Position numbers and translations under genes: made by a program
Part shown: piece after piece, positions 44,520 through 53,760 of the stretch
How the letters are laid out: every line of letters starts with the position of its first letter
How positions within the stretch are numbered: the stretch's first letter is position 1
Assembly (NCBI RefSeq): GCF_025770735.1
Contig: NZ_JAODPB010000001.1
Span: 806,001 to 870,000, forward strand
Source: Shouchella tritolerans
GTDB taxonomy: Bacteria > Bacillota > Bacilli > Bacillales > Bacillaceae_D
Length of the DNA: 64,000 nt
Reading direction: 5' to 3'
Notes under the pieces: generated by a model
Seen by the model: the letters and a program-made list of their open reading frames with translations, nothing else
Databases searched by the model: none
Told to the model about the DNA's origin: nothing

Positions 44520-45425
44520 ATGGAAATCAGACAGTTGCTGTATTTTATGGAAGTAGCGAAACGGGAGCATGTTACCGAAGCTGCAGCGGCCTTGCATGTC
44601 GCACAGTCTGCCGTCAGCAGACAGATCTTTAATTTAGAAAGCGAATTAGGCGTCGATTTGTTTATTCGAGAAGGCCGGAGAGTGAAATTGACACCAATCG
44701 GAAAAATTTTTTTAGAACGAATCAAACATGCTATGAATGTGATTGAAGATGCTAAACGGGAAGTTCAGGAGTATCTTGATCCGAAAAAGGGAACGATTCG
44801 CGTTGCTTTCCCTATCAGTTTGGCTGCTTATACGTTGCCAACAGCGATTTATGCGTTTCGAAAGCGCTACCCGGAAGCGAAATTCCAGCTAAAACAGGGC
44901 CTTTATCGTGAATTGATAGACGGGGTTATTAAAGGGGATTACAATATGGCGCTGATTGGCCCAGTGCCGATGGAAGAAAAGAAAATCACCCCTCGAATTC
45001 TGTTTGCAGAAAAAATTGTCGCTCTTTTGCCGATACACCATCCATTAGCGAAAAGCACCGAAATCAATTTGCTCGATTTAAAAAATGATCCGTTTGTTTT
45101 GTTGCCAGAAGGGTTTGTTTTTCGGGATCTTGTCATTGAAGCCTGTTCCGAAACAGGCTTTATCCCACAAATTGCTTTCGAAGGAGACGACATTGATGCT
45201 TTAAAAGGCTTAGTAGCGGCTGGTCTTGGCGTCACATTAATGCCGGAAGTCACACTCGTTGACAATACGCCGCGCTCAACTGTAAAAATCCCATTAAGTG
45301 AACCGGATGTCACGCGAACGGTTGGTGTCATTACACCGACAGAACGTGGACTGTTGCCAACGGAAGAATTGTTTTATGAATTTCTGCAGGAGTTTTTTAC
45401 GAAGCTGAATCATTTTAAAGATTAA
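44520..45425 (+). CDS. gltC: LysR-family regulator, GltC-like
   Basis: A 301-residue LysR regulator very similar in layout and wording to GltC: MEIRQLLYFMEVAKREHVTE, AALHVAQSAVSRQIFNLESE, EYLDPKKGTIRVAFPIS and a glutamate/2-oxoglutarate-type effector domain with KGLVAAGLGVTLMPE. In B. subtilis GltC activates glutamate synthase gltAB. Here it is divergent from gdhA across about 200 bases, so it probably controls ammonium assimilation through GdhA instead. The ATG at 44520 follows AAAGGGAGAG. Confidence 0.88.
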   Translation: MEIRQLLYFMEVAKREHVTEAAAALHVAQSAVSRQIFNLESELGVDLFIREGRRVKLTPIGKIFLERIKHAMNVIEDAKREVQEYLDPKKGTIRVAFPISLAAYTLPTAIYAFRKRYPEAKFQLKQGLYRELIDGVIKGDYNMALIGPVPMEEKKITPRILFAEKIVALLPIHHPLAKSTEINLLDLKNDPFVLLPEGFVFRDLVIEACSETGFIPQIAFEGDDIDALKGLVAAGLGVTLMPEVTLVDNTPRSTVKIPLSEPDVTRTVGVITPTERGLLPTEELFYEFLQEFFTKLNHFKD

Positions 45426-45517
45426 ACGGTTGTTGATGCTTGTTTTTTTCTCCAGACGTCCAAGCTTATGGGAATATTGGTGTCCACAGCTGAAAAATGG
45501 CTTGGTATAAAAAAAGG

Positions 45518-45562
45518 TTGAAAAAAAGACAATAAAATCATAATATGAACATATAATCATAT
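45518..45562 (+). promoter_or_regulatory. Promoter and CzrA-type operator of the zinc efflux operon
   Basis: TTGAAA (45518-45523) and TAATAT (45541-45546) are 17 bases apart. ATATGAACATATAATCATAT (45543-45562) overlaps the -10 and start region and is the imperfect palindrome pattern bound by ArsR/SmtB-type zinc repressors. Confidence 0.75.
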
Positions 45563-45577
45563 ATAGGGGGTATGGGA

Positions 45578-45883
45578 ATGGAAAACAACTATGTTGATTT
45601 AGATGAAGAAACGTTGTTTATTGTCTCGCAAACATTCAAAGCTCTTGGGGACCCAACACGGATACGAATCTTGCATTTGCTTGCTGAAAAAGAATGCGCT
45701 GTTGGCGAAATTGTAGAAGCGTTGGCGCTCGGCCAATCAAATGTGTCCCATCAGCTTCGTTTTCTTAAAAACTTGCGGTTGGTAAAGTCGCGGCGAGTAG
45801 GCACAGCCATGTATTATTCGCCGGAAGACGAGCATGTAATGGAAATACTAGAAAAGACGATCCAACATGCCAAACATGATTAG
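45578..45883 (+). CDS. czrA: ArsR-family zinc-responsive repressor, CzrA-like
   Basis: A 101-residue winged-helix repressor ([55 protein letters not shown]). The C-terminal helix keeps the alpha-5 metal site: DEH near the helix start and HAKH near its end, supplying the D/H/H/H ligands. Zinc or cobalt should release it from the operator just upstream. The ATG at 45578 is 7 bases after AGGGGG. Operon with czcD, 11 bases downstream. Confidence 0.92.
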   Translation: MENNYVDLDEETLFIVSQTFKALGDPTRIRILHLLAEKECAVGEIVEALALGQSNVSHQLRFLKNLRLVKSRRVGTAMYYSPEDEHVMEILEKTIQHAKHD

Positions 45884-45894
45884 GAGGGGTTAGG

Positions 45895-46818
45895 ATGGGA
45901 CATTCTCATGATCACAGCCATTCTCATGGAGTGGGCCATAGCCACATTCACACGAACAATAAAAAAGTGCTATTGATTGCTTTTGTGCTTATTACCATGT
46001 TTATGGTTGTTGAAGTTATTGGCGGCTTCCTCACGAATAGCTTGGCACTTCTTGCTGATGCTGGTCATATGTTAAGCGATGCGGTTGCCTTAGGGCTTGC
46101 ACTAGCAGCGTTCAAATATGGCGAACGGGCAGCGAGTAACTCGAAAACATACGGCTACAAGCGCTTTGAAATCTTGGCAGCATTTATGAACGGCCTAACA
46201 TTAATTGGCATTTCCGGCTATATCATCTATGAAGCAATAACACGCTTTGCCGAGCCACCAGAAGTGGCAAGTGTTGGTATGCTTGTTGTCGCTGTTTGCG
46301 GTTTGCTTATCAACATGATTGTCGCTTGGATTCTTATGCGTGGTTCCGATGTGAAAGGAAACCTGAATATGCGTGGCGCATTTCTCCACGTTCTTGGTGA
46401 TTTGCTCGGTTCTGTTGGTGCAATTGCCGCCGGCCTCCTCATGCTTTTTTTTGGCTGGACGATAGCGGACCCAATTGCTAGCCTGCTAGTGGCGGCGCTG
46501 ATTTTAGTTAGCGGCTTCAGAGTGACGAGGGATTCAGTCCATGTGCTCATGGAAGGCAAACCGGCATCTGTTGATGTCGACGAGGTAAAAAACGAATTGC
46601 AATCATTGCCTGGCGTTTTAAGCATCCACGACTTGCATACATGGTCGATCACGTCTGATTTTCCAGCATTGACGGCACATGTAGTCGTTGGGCATGGTAT
46701 TGACCGCGACGACTTGTTGAAAACAGCCAAGCGCCTGCTCCATGATCGTTTCGGGATCCACCATACAACGCTTCAACTGGAAGGCGAAGAAAAGCAATGC
46801 AACCACTCGTGTAATTAA
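45895..46818 (+). CDS. czcD: Cation diffusion facilitator (zinc/cadmium/cobalt efflux)
   Basis: A 307-residue CDF transporter with a His-rich start (GHSHDHSHSHGVGHSHIH), six membrane segments, the zinc site LLADAGHMLSDAVALGLAL (HxxxD in TM2; LGDLLGSVG with HxxxD in TM5) and a cytoplasmic C-terminal dimerisation domain ending CNHSCN. It exchanges Zn2+ for protons. Co-transcribed with the CzrA-like repressor. Confidence 0.94.
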   Translation: MGHSHDHSHSHGVGHSHIHTNNKKVLLIAFVLITMFMVVEVIGGFLTNSLALLADAGHMLSDAVALGLALAAFKYGERAASNSKTYGYKRFEILAAFMNGLTLIGISGYIIYEAITRFAEPPEVASVGMLVVAVCGLLINMIVAWILMRGSDVKGNLNMRGAFLHVLGDLLGSVGAIAAGLLMLFFGWTIADPIASLLVAALILVSGFRVTRDSVHVLMEGKPASVDVDEVKNELQSLPGVLSIHDLHTWSITSDFPALTAHVVVGHGIDRDDLLKTAKRLLHDRFGIHHTTLQLEGEEKQCNHSCN

Positions 46819-46903
46819 TACGAGGAAGGGAAGAATTCACGTACGAAATCTGCCAAAATGTAAAATTTGTTCGGATATTTATCTAAGCGCCCGCTATTTG
46901 TGT

Positions 46904-46909
46904 TACAAT
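46904..46909 (+). promoter_or_regulatory. -10 element of the folD transcript
   Basis: TACAAT preceded by TGTGT lies just upstream of the riboswitch; the -35 region is poor (TATCTA, 18 bases off). Confidence 0.5.
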
Positions 46910-46929
46910 AGGAACGAATTAGAGGATGA

Positions 46930-47003
46930 ATCTGTATGTGACTGGCGCGAAGTGGATAACCACAAGGGAGCATACGGATCAAAGCCGTGCGCCTGGGCAA
47001 AGG
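46930..47003 (+). ncRNA. ZTP (pfl) riboswitch upstream of folD
   Basis: The conserved blocks of the pfl/ZTP motif are in order: GTGACTGGCGCG at 46938, AGTGGATAACCACAAGGGAGC (shown as GTGGATAACCAC and GGGAGC), a variable hairpin ACGG-ATCAAAG-CCGT, and GCGCCTGGGCA at 46990-47000. This RNA senses ZTP/ZMP, which build up when 10-formyl-tetrahydrofolate is short, and switches on one-carbon genes such as folD, which follows directly. A weak AAGGAA/TTCCTT hairpin without U-tract follows, so control may be at translation. Confidence 0.92.
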
Positions 47004-47054
47004 AAGAGAGGAAGTCTTCCTTATATGTTCCGAATAAAGAAAGGATGGTTTTAG

Positions 47055-47894
47055 GTGGCAGAGCCTATGATTTTGGATGGAAATGAAGTTTCAAAACGAA
47101 TAAAAGACAAACTGGCGTTACAAGTCGCAGCCTTAGAACAAAAAGGGGTACGCCCATGCCTTGCGACCATTCTTGTTGGCGATGATCCCGCTTCTGCAAC
47201 GTATGTACGGATGAAAGGCAATGCCTGCAAACGCCTAGGAATTGAATCGAAAAAAATCGAGCTTCCTAAAGAGACAACGACGAAGGAATTGCTCGCCGTC
47301 ATTCGCGAGTTAAACAATGACAGCAGTGTCCATGGGATTTTGCTGCAACATCCAGTCCCAAGCCAAATTGATGAACGTGCTGCATTTGATGAGATTGCGA
47401 TCGAAAAAGATGTCGACGGCGTCACAACGCTAGGCTTTGCCCAAAACGCGTTTGGCTTTGCCCATTATCCCTCTTGCACACCGGCTGCGATTCTCGCTAT
47501 TATTGACCACTACCAGTTGCCAATCGAAGGCAAACATGCCGTGGTCGTTGGCCGCAGCCCGATTCTTGGAAAACCTGTGTCCCAAATGTTATTGAACCGC
47601 AATGCAACGGTGACGATTTGCCATTCGCGCACGGAAAACGTAAGTGACTTTGTCAAAAAGGCTGACATTGTCGTAGCAGCAGTCGGCAAGCCAGAATTTA
47701 TTCAAGGAGAGTGGATAAAATCAGGGGCTGTTGTCCTCGATGCCGGTTACAATAAAGGCAATATTGGTGACTGTGATTATGACGGATGCGCCCAACGGGC
47801 TTCAGCGATCACGCCTGTACCTGGCGGCGTAGGACCTGTAACGATTTCTATGTTGCTAAAACACACGGTTGAAGCAGCTGAGCGATCTGTCTAA
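47055..47894 (+). CDS. folD: Methylene-THF dehydrogenase/cyclohydrolase
   Basis: A 279-residue bifunctional enzyme that interconverts 5,10-methylene- and 10-formyl-tetrahydrofolate. Motifs: LATILVGDDPASATYVRMKG (with the catalytic Tyr/Lys part YVRMKGNACK), GILLQHPVPSQID, VDGVTTLGFAQNAF, VVVGRSPILGKPVSQMLL and VAAVGKPEFI, PVPGGVGPVTISML. The GTG start has AAAGGATGG ahead. Controlled by the ZTP riboswitch upstream. Confidence 0.96.
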   Translation: MAEPMILDGNEVSKRIKDKLALQVAALEQKGVRPCLATILVGDDPASATYVRMKGNACKRLGIESKKIELPKETTTKELLAVIRELNNDSSVHGILLQHPVPSQIDERAAFDEIAIEKDVDGVTTLGFAQNAFGFAHYPSCTPAAILAIIDHYQLPIEGKHAVVVGRSPILGKPVSQMLLNRNATVTICHSRTENVSDFVKKADIVVAAVGKPEFIQGEWIKSGAVVLDAGYNKGNIGDCDYDGCAQRASAITPVPGGVGPVTISMLLKHTVEAAERSV

Positions 47895-47956
47895 CTTAGT
47901 ATAAATGGCAAACAGGCTAGTACTTGTATGCCAGCTGATTTATCGGTCATTTACGC

Positions 47957-47994
47957 AAAAAGAACGCCAGTTGCGGGAAACGCAACTGGCGTTC
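47957..47994 (-). terminator. Terminator of the Cu/Zn SOD gene
   Basis: GAACGCCAGTTGCG and CGCAACTGGCGTTC form a 14-bp stem with a GGAAA-type loop and five T on the minus strand. It also lies behind folD on the plus strand but without a T-run there. Confidence 0.88.
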
Positions 47995-48015
47995 AGACGA
48001 TAGATAAATGCTCGC
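47993..48015 (+). repeat. Terminator-associated repeat, left-end remnant (copy D)
   Basis: CAGACGATAGATAAATGCTCGC matches the left end of copy A (CAGACTGTAGACAAACGCTCGC) at 18 of 22 positions, and like the other copies it begins at the last base of a terminator stem. The right end of the element is not recognisable before the SOD gene, so this is a decayed copy. Confidence 0.5.
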
Positions 48016-48076
48016 AAAATCATGTTTGATGGCATACCTTGTTCCAAAGAAACGGTTCGAATCGTATCGCCTTTTC

Positions 48077-48697
48077 CTACGGTGCCTCACTGACAACGAT
48101 GCCACATGCAATCCGATCACCGGCATCGCCGGTGGCTTCCGTATCTGCATCAGGGCCGCCTTCCTCTTCACCTTCGGCTATATAGCGTTCAGGAATGTGG
48201 CCAAAGTTGTCAGGATCGGCATGGACGATGACAGCCCGTTCATCTGCCAAATTAGCAGGAGTAAAGCGGTCGGTCGTAAACGATAAATAGGCGCTGCCAT
48301 CTTCGCTTACATAGAGAGGTGGCATGTCGCCACTATGATCGCTATGCTGCCCGTCTTCGTCATGGTAATGCCCACCTGCTGATTGAAAAGGCCCTTCGTT
48401 GTCATCCGCGTCACAGGCTGCTTCTTCATGGACGTGAAAGCCGTGGTACCCTGGGGCAAGCCCATCGACAGTCACATCGACCCTAGTTTTGTTATCACCT
48501 AGTTCAAAAAAAGAAACATCGCCAACACGGCTTCCTTGCTCGTCGTTTAATTCAGCAAAGGCATCGGCTTGTTCTTGCTCGCCATTGTCAGGAGCGATGC
48601 CACTGTCCCCTTCTTCCGGCAAGTCAATCTGGTCATTTCCGCATGCCACCAGCATTCCTGCTGCTGCGCATACCCCTACTGCTTTGCGGAACTGCAT
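48077..48697 (-). CDS. Cu/Zn superoxide dismutase-type lipoprotein, YojM-like
   Basis: A 206-residue lipoprotein (lipobox LVAC) with a Cu/Zn SOD domain. Metal ligands appear complete: HVHE (two Cu His), FQSAGGHYHDEDGQHSDHSGD (parts: AGGHYHDE, HSGDMP; the Zn histidines and Asp) and IVHADPDNF (Cu His); GDRIACGIV holds the conserved Arg and Cys, pairing with the Cys in EEAACDADD. B. subtilis YojM lacks a copper ligand and is inactive, so this one may be active. It contains acidic stretches, as expected in an alkaliphile's surface protein. Confidence 0.92.
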   Translation of the reverse strand: MQFRKAVGVCAAAGMLVACGNDQIDLPEEGDSGIAPDNGEQEQADAFAELNDEQGSRVGDVSFFELGDNKTRVDVTVDGLAPGYHGFHVHEEAACDADDNEGPFQSAGGHYHDEDGQHSDHSGDMPPLYVSEDGSAYLSFTTDRFTPANLADERAVIVHADPDNFGHIPERYIAEGEEEGGPDADTEATGDAGDRIACGIVVSEAP

Positions 48698-48784
48698 GTT
48701 CTAGTCCCCCTCCTTGGAATGTTCATGTGCTACAGGACTATATCACCAATCCCTCTCTTTAAAACGTCGAAATCAAAAATGAAA

Positions 48785-49750
48785 TTAGCCATTAGCGGTA
48801 TGGGCTTTTAAGGCTTGTTTGGCAATCATCCAAACGTGTTCTTTTAAATCGGTCGGGGCGATAATTTTCACCTTGTTTCCGAAGCCAACAATATAGGCAG
48901 CTGCCTCCTCTTTTGTATCGAAAGACAGTCTAACAGTTAGCCAGCCGTCTTCGCCTGACTCATAGAAGTCGAGCACACGCACATAACGGCCTGAGCTGTG
49001 CAACATATCTTTTTGTTCATAGGCAACGAGAAGGTTCACTTCATAGGAAGGCAGTGTGCGAATAAACGCATTTTTGGAGTCATGCCAGTAACGGGCCAAA
49101 TTGAAGCTTTCTGGCCGTTCAAATCGCTTTGGCAAAAGCTGCGCTGAACGAATCCGCGACGCCCTAAATGTTTTCAGTTCTTGTTGTTCGGCTGCAATTA
49201 AGTACCAAGTACTGCCTTTGGCGACGAGCCCTAGAGGCTCTACTTCACGCTCTGTCGCAGCAGAACCGTATTTTTCATAAGAGATGGACAGGGCGCGCTG
49301 TTCCCACAGCCCTTGGTTAAGCAAGCTGAAGGCCTCGACGGTTTCTTTTTTGCCACGCCAAGTACTAGCGTCAATGTAAATGCGGTTTTGTGCGTCGGCA
49401 AAGTCAACAGAGGCGGCAGAAGATAGAGAAGCCAGCAGTTTTTCGCGCGCTTCCTGCCAGTTTTTTGTGTAGCCTAAGTCGCCAAGCAAGTCGATTGGCG
49501 GGGAAAGAAACAGCGTTCTAACTTCCTCTTTTGTTAGGCCAGTCAACTGTGTTCTGTAACCATCTAGAAGCTTCCAGCCTCCCATTTTTCCACGCTCGGC
49601 ATATACAGGAATGCCTGCACTGCTTAACGCATCCATATCGCGGTGGATCGTCCGCTCTGAAACGCCAAGTTCCTCAGCTAATGCCTTTGTCGACATGATT
49701 TTTCGGTTTTGCAATAACAATACGATTGACAAGAGTCTTTCAGCTCTCAT
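48785..49750 (-). CDS. WYL-domain transcriptional regulator (DeoR-type HTH)
   Basis: A 321-residue regulator: N-terminal winged helix (RLLSIVLLLQNRKIMSTKAL, AEELGVSERTIHRDMDALS) and a WYL ligand domain (STWYLIAAEQQELKTFRASRI) with a C-terminal extension. The start at MRAERLL (49750) has AAGG and GGTTGAA ahead; the frame is open a further 38 codons but that part overlaps the divergent promoter and gene. It is divergent from the SDR gene, which it probably controls. Confidence 0.88.
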   Translation of the reverse strand: MRAERLLSIVLLLQNRKIMSTKALAEELGVSERTIHRDMDALSSAGIPVYAERGKMGGWKLLDGYRTQLTGLTKEEVRTLFLSPPIDLLGDLGYTKNWQEAREKLLASLSSAASVDFADAQNRIYIDASTWRGKKETVEAFSLLNQGLWEQRALSISYEKYGSAATEREVEPLGLVAKGSTWYLIAAEQQELKTFRASRIRSAQLLPKRFERPESFNLARYWHDSKNAFIRTLPSYEVNLLVAYEQKDMLHSSGRYVRVLDFYESGEDGWLTVRLSFDTKEEAAAYIVGFGNKVKIIAPTDLKEHVWMIAKQALKAHTANG

Positions 49751-49844
49751 TTCAACCACGCCTTTTTCTATTTTTTTATATATGACATTAGGTGTCAACT
49801 TTAAGGGATATAGTAAACATACGTGAGGAAGGAGGAATATGCAA

Positions 49845-50756
49845 ATGAATGCTTTAGCAAACAAAGTGGCACTCGTAGCTGGCGGTACGCGGGGAGCAGG
49901 ACGCGGGATTGCCGTTGAGCTTGGCGCAGCCGGTGCAATCGTTTACGTGACTGGCCGGACAACACGAACAGAAACATCGGAATACAACCGGCCTGAGACG
50001 ATTGAAGAAACAGCTGAACTAGTAACAAAAGCTGGTGGCATAGGGATTGCTGTCCAAACCGATCACTTGGTACCAGAGCAAGTGGAAGCGTTAGCGAACA
50101 AAATCAAGTCAGACCACGGCAAATTAGATATTCTTGTGAATGATATTTGGGGTGGGGAGTTACTGACGGAATGGCATGTTCCCATTTGGGAGCTGTCGCT
50201 TGAAAAAGGCTTTCGCCTGTTGCGGCTGGCCATTGATACTCATTTAATCACAAACCATTATTTGCTGCCGTTGTTAATTGAGCAAAAGGGCGGGCTTGTG
50301 GTCGAAGTAACAGACGGAACGAAAGCCTACAACGATACTCATTACCGCCTTTCGATGTTTTATGACTTGGCCAAAAGTTCCATTATCCGCATAGCTGAGG
50401 GTCTTGCACACGAGCTTGCTCCGCACCATTGTACGGCTGTATCGCTCACTCCAGGATGGCTCCGTTCAGAAATGATGCTTGAGCTGTTTGGCGTGACGGA
50501 AGAAACGTGGCGCGACGGCATGAAAACAGATCCTCATTTCGCCATTTCAGAAACACCCCGTTTTATCGGCAGGGCGATCACGGCCCTCGCTGCTGATGGA
50601 GACAGGCACCGTTGGAATGGCCAATCGCTTTCAAGTGGGGAATTAGCAAAAGTCTATCACTTTACCGACGTCGATGGCTCACAGCCAGATTGTTTTCGCT
50701 ATTTGCTCGAAGTCCAAGAAGCTGGAAAGCCAGCAGATGTGAGCGGTTATCGTTAA
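49845..50756 (+). CDS. Short-chain dehydrogenase/reductase
   Basis: A 303-residue SDR: cofactor loop AGGTRGAGRGIAVELG, TGRTT after strand 2 (fits NADP), ILVNDIWGGE, a catalytic-type DGT region with Tyr and Lys in MFYDLAKSSIIR (YDLAK), and LTPGWLRSEM. It is longer than classical SDRs. The ATG at 49845 is about 9 bases from AGGAGG; another ATG two codons before is too close. Substrate unknown. Divergent WYL regulator next door. Confidence 0.88.
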   Translation: MNALANKVALVAGGTRGAGRGIAVELGAAGAIVYVTGRTTRTETSEYNRPETIEETAELVTKAGGIGIAVQTDHLVPEQVEALANKIKSDHGKLDILVNDIWGGELLTEWHVPIWELSLEKGFRLLRLAIDTHLITNHYLLPLLIEQKGGLVVEVTDGTKAYNDTHYRLSMFYDLAKSSIIRIAEGLAHELAPHHCTAVSLTPGWLRSEMMLELFGVTEETWRDGMKTDPHFAISETPRFIGRAITALAADGDRHRWNGQSLSSGELAKVYHFTDVDGSQPDCFRYLLEVQEAGKPADVSGYR

Positions 50757-50760
50757 CTAG

Positions 50761-50907
50761 AAGCCATCTGAACAAACGATATTAGAAAAGTTCAAAGGTT
50801 TGCTCCATAAAAGCATTGTGTTGCGACATGTTTATTTTGAGAGCAAGGAAGGGATGAAACGGTTAGAAGTGGAAGGCCGCCCGATTGGATTATTTATTGG
50901 AAGCTAA
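50761..50907 (+). pseudogene. C-terminal gene remnant of 48 codons
   Basis: Directly after a TAG, an open frame without start codon runs for 48 codons (ILEKFKGLLHKSIVLRHVYF ... KRLEVEGRPIGLFIGS) to TAA. It reads like the intact C-terminus of a globular protein, but its front half is gone; only an internal Met is available and no ribosome site. It sits between the SDR gene and the glpK terminator. I do not recognise the family. Confidence 0.45.
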
Positions 50908-50939
50908 AAACCAGCACATGCACGGATTGCATGTGCTGG
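50906..50939 (-). terminator. Terminator of glpFK
   Basis: CCAGCACATGCA and TGCATGTGCTGG form a 12-bp stem with a short loop; on the minus strand it is followed by TTTTT. Confidence 0.93.
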
Positions 50940-50953
50940 TGTCTCTTTTCAAA

Positions 50954-52468
<1,515 letters not shown>

Positions 52469-53173
52469 TTAGAAAATAAGGGTATAAAGAACAGCGCCAA
52501 CAATACCGCCAACAATTGGCCCGAGAATGGGCACCCATGCGTAAGCCCAATCGGAGGGCCCTTTTTTGTGAATTGGCAATAAAGCGTGGGCAAGGCGTGG
52601 GCCAAGGTCACGCGCTGGGTTAATGGCATAGCCAGTCGTGCCTCCGAGGGAAAGGCCAATCGCAATGATAAGCAAGCCAACGACAATCGGATTCAATCCT
52701 TCACTGAATGTATTGGCGCCAATAGCCAATAACCCGAATACCAATACAGCAGTGCCAATTAATTCGCTTAAGAAATTGGCTGGAAGGTGGCGGATCGCCG
52801 GGCCAGTTGCAAATACGCCTAGTTTGACTCCTGCATCTTCCGTTGCCTTCCAGTGTGGATAATAATGTAGAAAGACAATGACAGCACCAAGAAAAGCTCC
52901 GGCCAACTGTCCGATTATATAGCCGGGAACTTGCGCCCAAGGAAACTGCCCGACGGCAGCAAATCCAAGCGTGACAGCAGGGTTCAAATGGGCGTCACTC
53001 ACAGTGCCGGCCACATAAACGCCAAGCGCTACTGCAAAGCCCCAGCCTACCGAAATCGCAATCCAGCCTGCCCCTTCTCCTTTTGATTGTTTTAGCGTCA
53101 CACCGGCGACAACGCCAGCGCCAAAAATGATAAGAACCATAGTGCCGATAAGCTCCGCCATGATTTCTGCCAT
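52469..53173 (-). CDS. glpF: Glycerol uptake facilitator (aquaglyceroporin)
   Basis: A 234-residue MIP-family channel with six membrane segments and both pore motifs, HLNPAV and the second as NPARD; the Asp after the second motif (NPARDLGPR) marks glycerol-conducting members. The start at MAEIMAEL follows AAGGAGGTACGAAAA; the frame is open 20 codons further up through the leader. First gene of glpFK. Confidence 0.95.
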   Translation of the reverse strand: MAEIMAELIGTMVLIIFGAGVVAGVTLKQSKGEGAGWIAISVGWGFAVALGVYVAGTVSDAHLNPAVTLGFAAVGQFPWAQVPGYIIGQLAGAFLGAVIVFLHYYPHWKATEDAGVKLGVFATGPAIRHLPANFLSELIGTAVLVFGLLAIGANTFSEGLNPIVVGLLIIAIGLSLGGTTGYAINPARDLGPRLAHALLPIHKKGPSDWAYAWVPILGPIVGGIVGAVLYTLIF

Positions 53174-53234
53174 TTTTCGTACCTCCTTCATGATGTCAAG
53201 CCGAAAGCCTAATTGGAAGAAAGGAAAGTGCATA

Positions 53235-53288
53235 AAAAAGAGCAGCCTTAATCACAGGGTCGCACAGGACGCTGTTATAAGGCTGCCT
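53235..53288 (-). promoter_or_regulatory. Leader terminator/attenuator of glpFK
   Basis: On the minus strand the leader holds GGCAGCCTTA... and ...TAAGGCTGCTCTTTTTT, an intrinsic terminator between promoter and glpF. In B. subtilis the glpFK and glpD leaders carry such inverted repeats and are read through only when GlpP binds with glycerol-3-phosphate. The same antitermination is likely here. Confidence 0.8.
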
Positions 53289-53327
53289 CTCATTTGCTCA
53301 TCAGCTCTCACTTTAACTTGTCCCCGC

Positions 53328-53356
53328 ATTATATCCTGTTTTAACAAATTTGTAAA
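53328..53356 (-). promoter_or_regulatory. Promoter of glpFK
   Basis: TTTACA (53356-53351) and TATAAT (53333-53328) on the minus strand, spaced by 17 bases, give a near-consensus sigma-A promoter about 40 bases before the attenuator. Confidence 0.85.
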
Positions 53357-53678
53357 CGGATACATCAAAATTTGGGAAAATCTACACAATGACTCTTTAA
53401 AATCGTATTCGCTCTTGTAATGGGTAGAACCATTTTTCGCTTTCGGAGCGCCTTTTTATTAACCTATGTATGAGCAATGAAGGAGGGAAAGTTGTGTGGG
53501 AAAGTACGGCAAGAGCGAATAAGAAGGTAGGAAGATGTCCTTGTCTGTACGTCCCATTGGACAAGCGGTTTCTGTCAGCCTGTGTAATGTTTTGACAACG
53601 TCGCCAATCTTAATGGTCAGGTGTAATGCCTAACACATTAAAAAAACGGCTAGGCGGATAATGAATGGGAATTTTACA
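53357..53678. other. Divergent intergenic region with repeat remnant
   Basis: About 320 bases with no gene. At 53559-53585, GGACAAGCGGTTTCTGTCAG and the next few bases resemble the right-middle part of copy A (GACAAGCGTTTTCTATCAG), and GACAACGTC follows near 53594, so a decayed copy of the terminator-associated repeat may lie here. Nothing else is recognisable. Confidence 0.4.
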
Positions 53679-53727
53679 TTGACAAATGGAAACGGAAGCG
53701 TTTACACTATTACCGAAACCGGTTTCG
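53679..53727 (+). promoter_or_regulatory. Promoter, cre-like site and LacI operator of the glucan-uptake operon
   Basis: TTGACA (53679-53684) pairs with TACACT (53703-53708). The spacer holds TGGAAACGGAAGCGTTTA, close to the CcpA cre consensus. Just downstream, CGAAACCGGTTTCG (53714-53727) is a perfect 14-bp palindrome of LacI-operator type; nearly the same sequence precedes the GH81 gene. Repression by the local LacI protein plus catabolite repression by CcpA is the likely control. Confidence 0.82.
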
Positions 53728-53760
53728 TAAAATGTATATCCTATACAAGGGGGAAACGAA

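Noticed and set aside
46742-47086. 114-codon open frame over the end of czcD and the riboswitch
   Set aside because: It overlaps czcD out of frame and the highly conserved ZTP riboswitch; the true next gene is folD.
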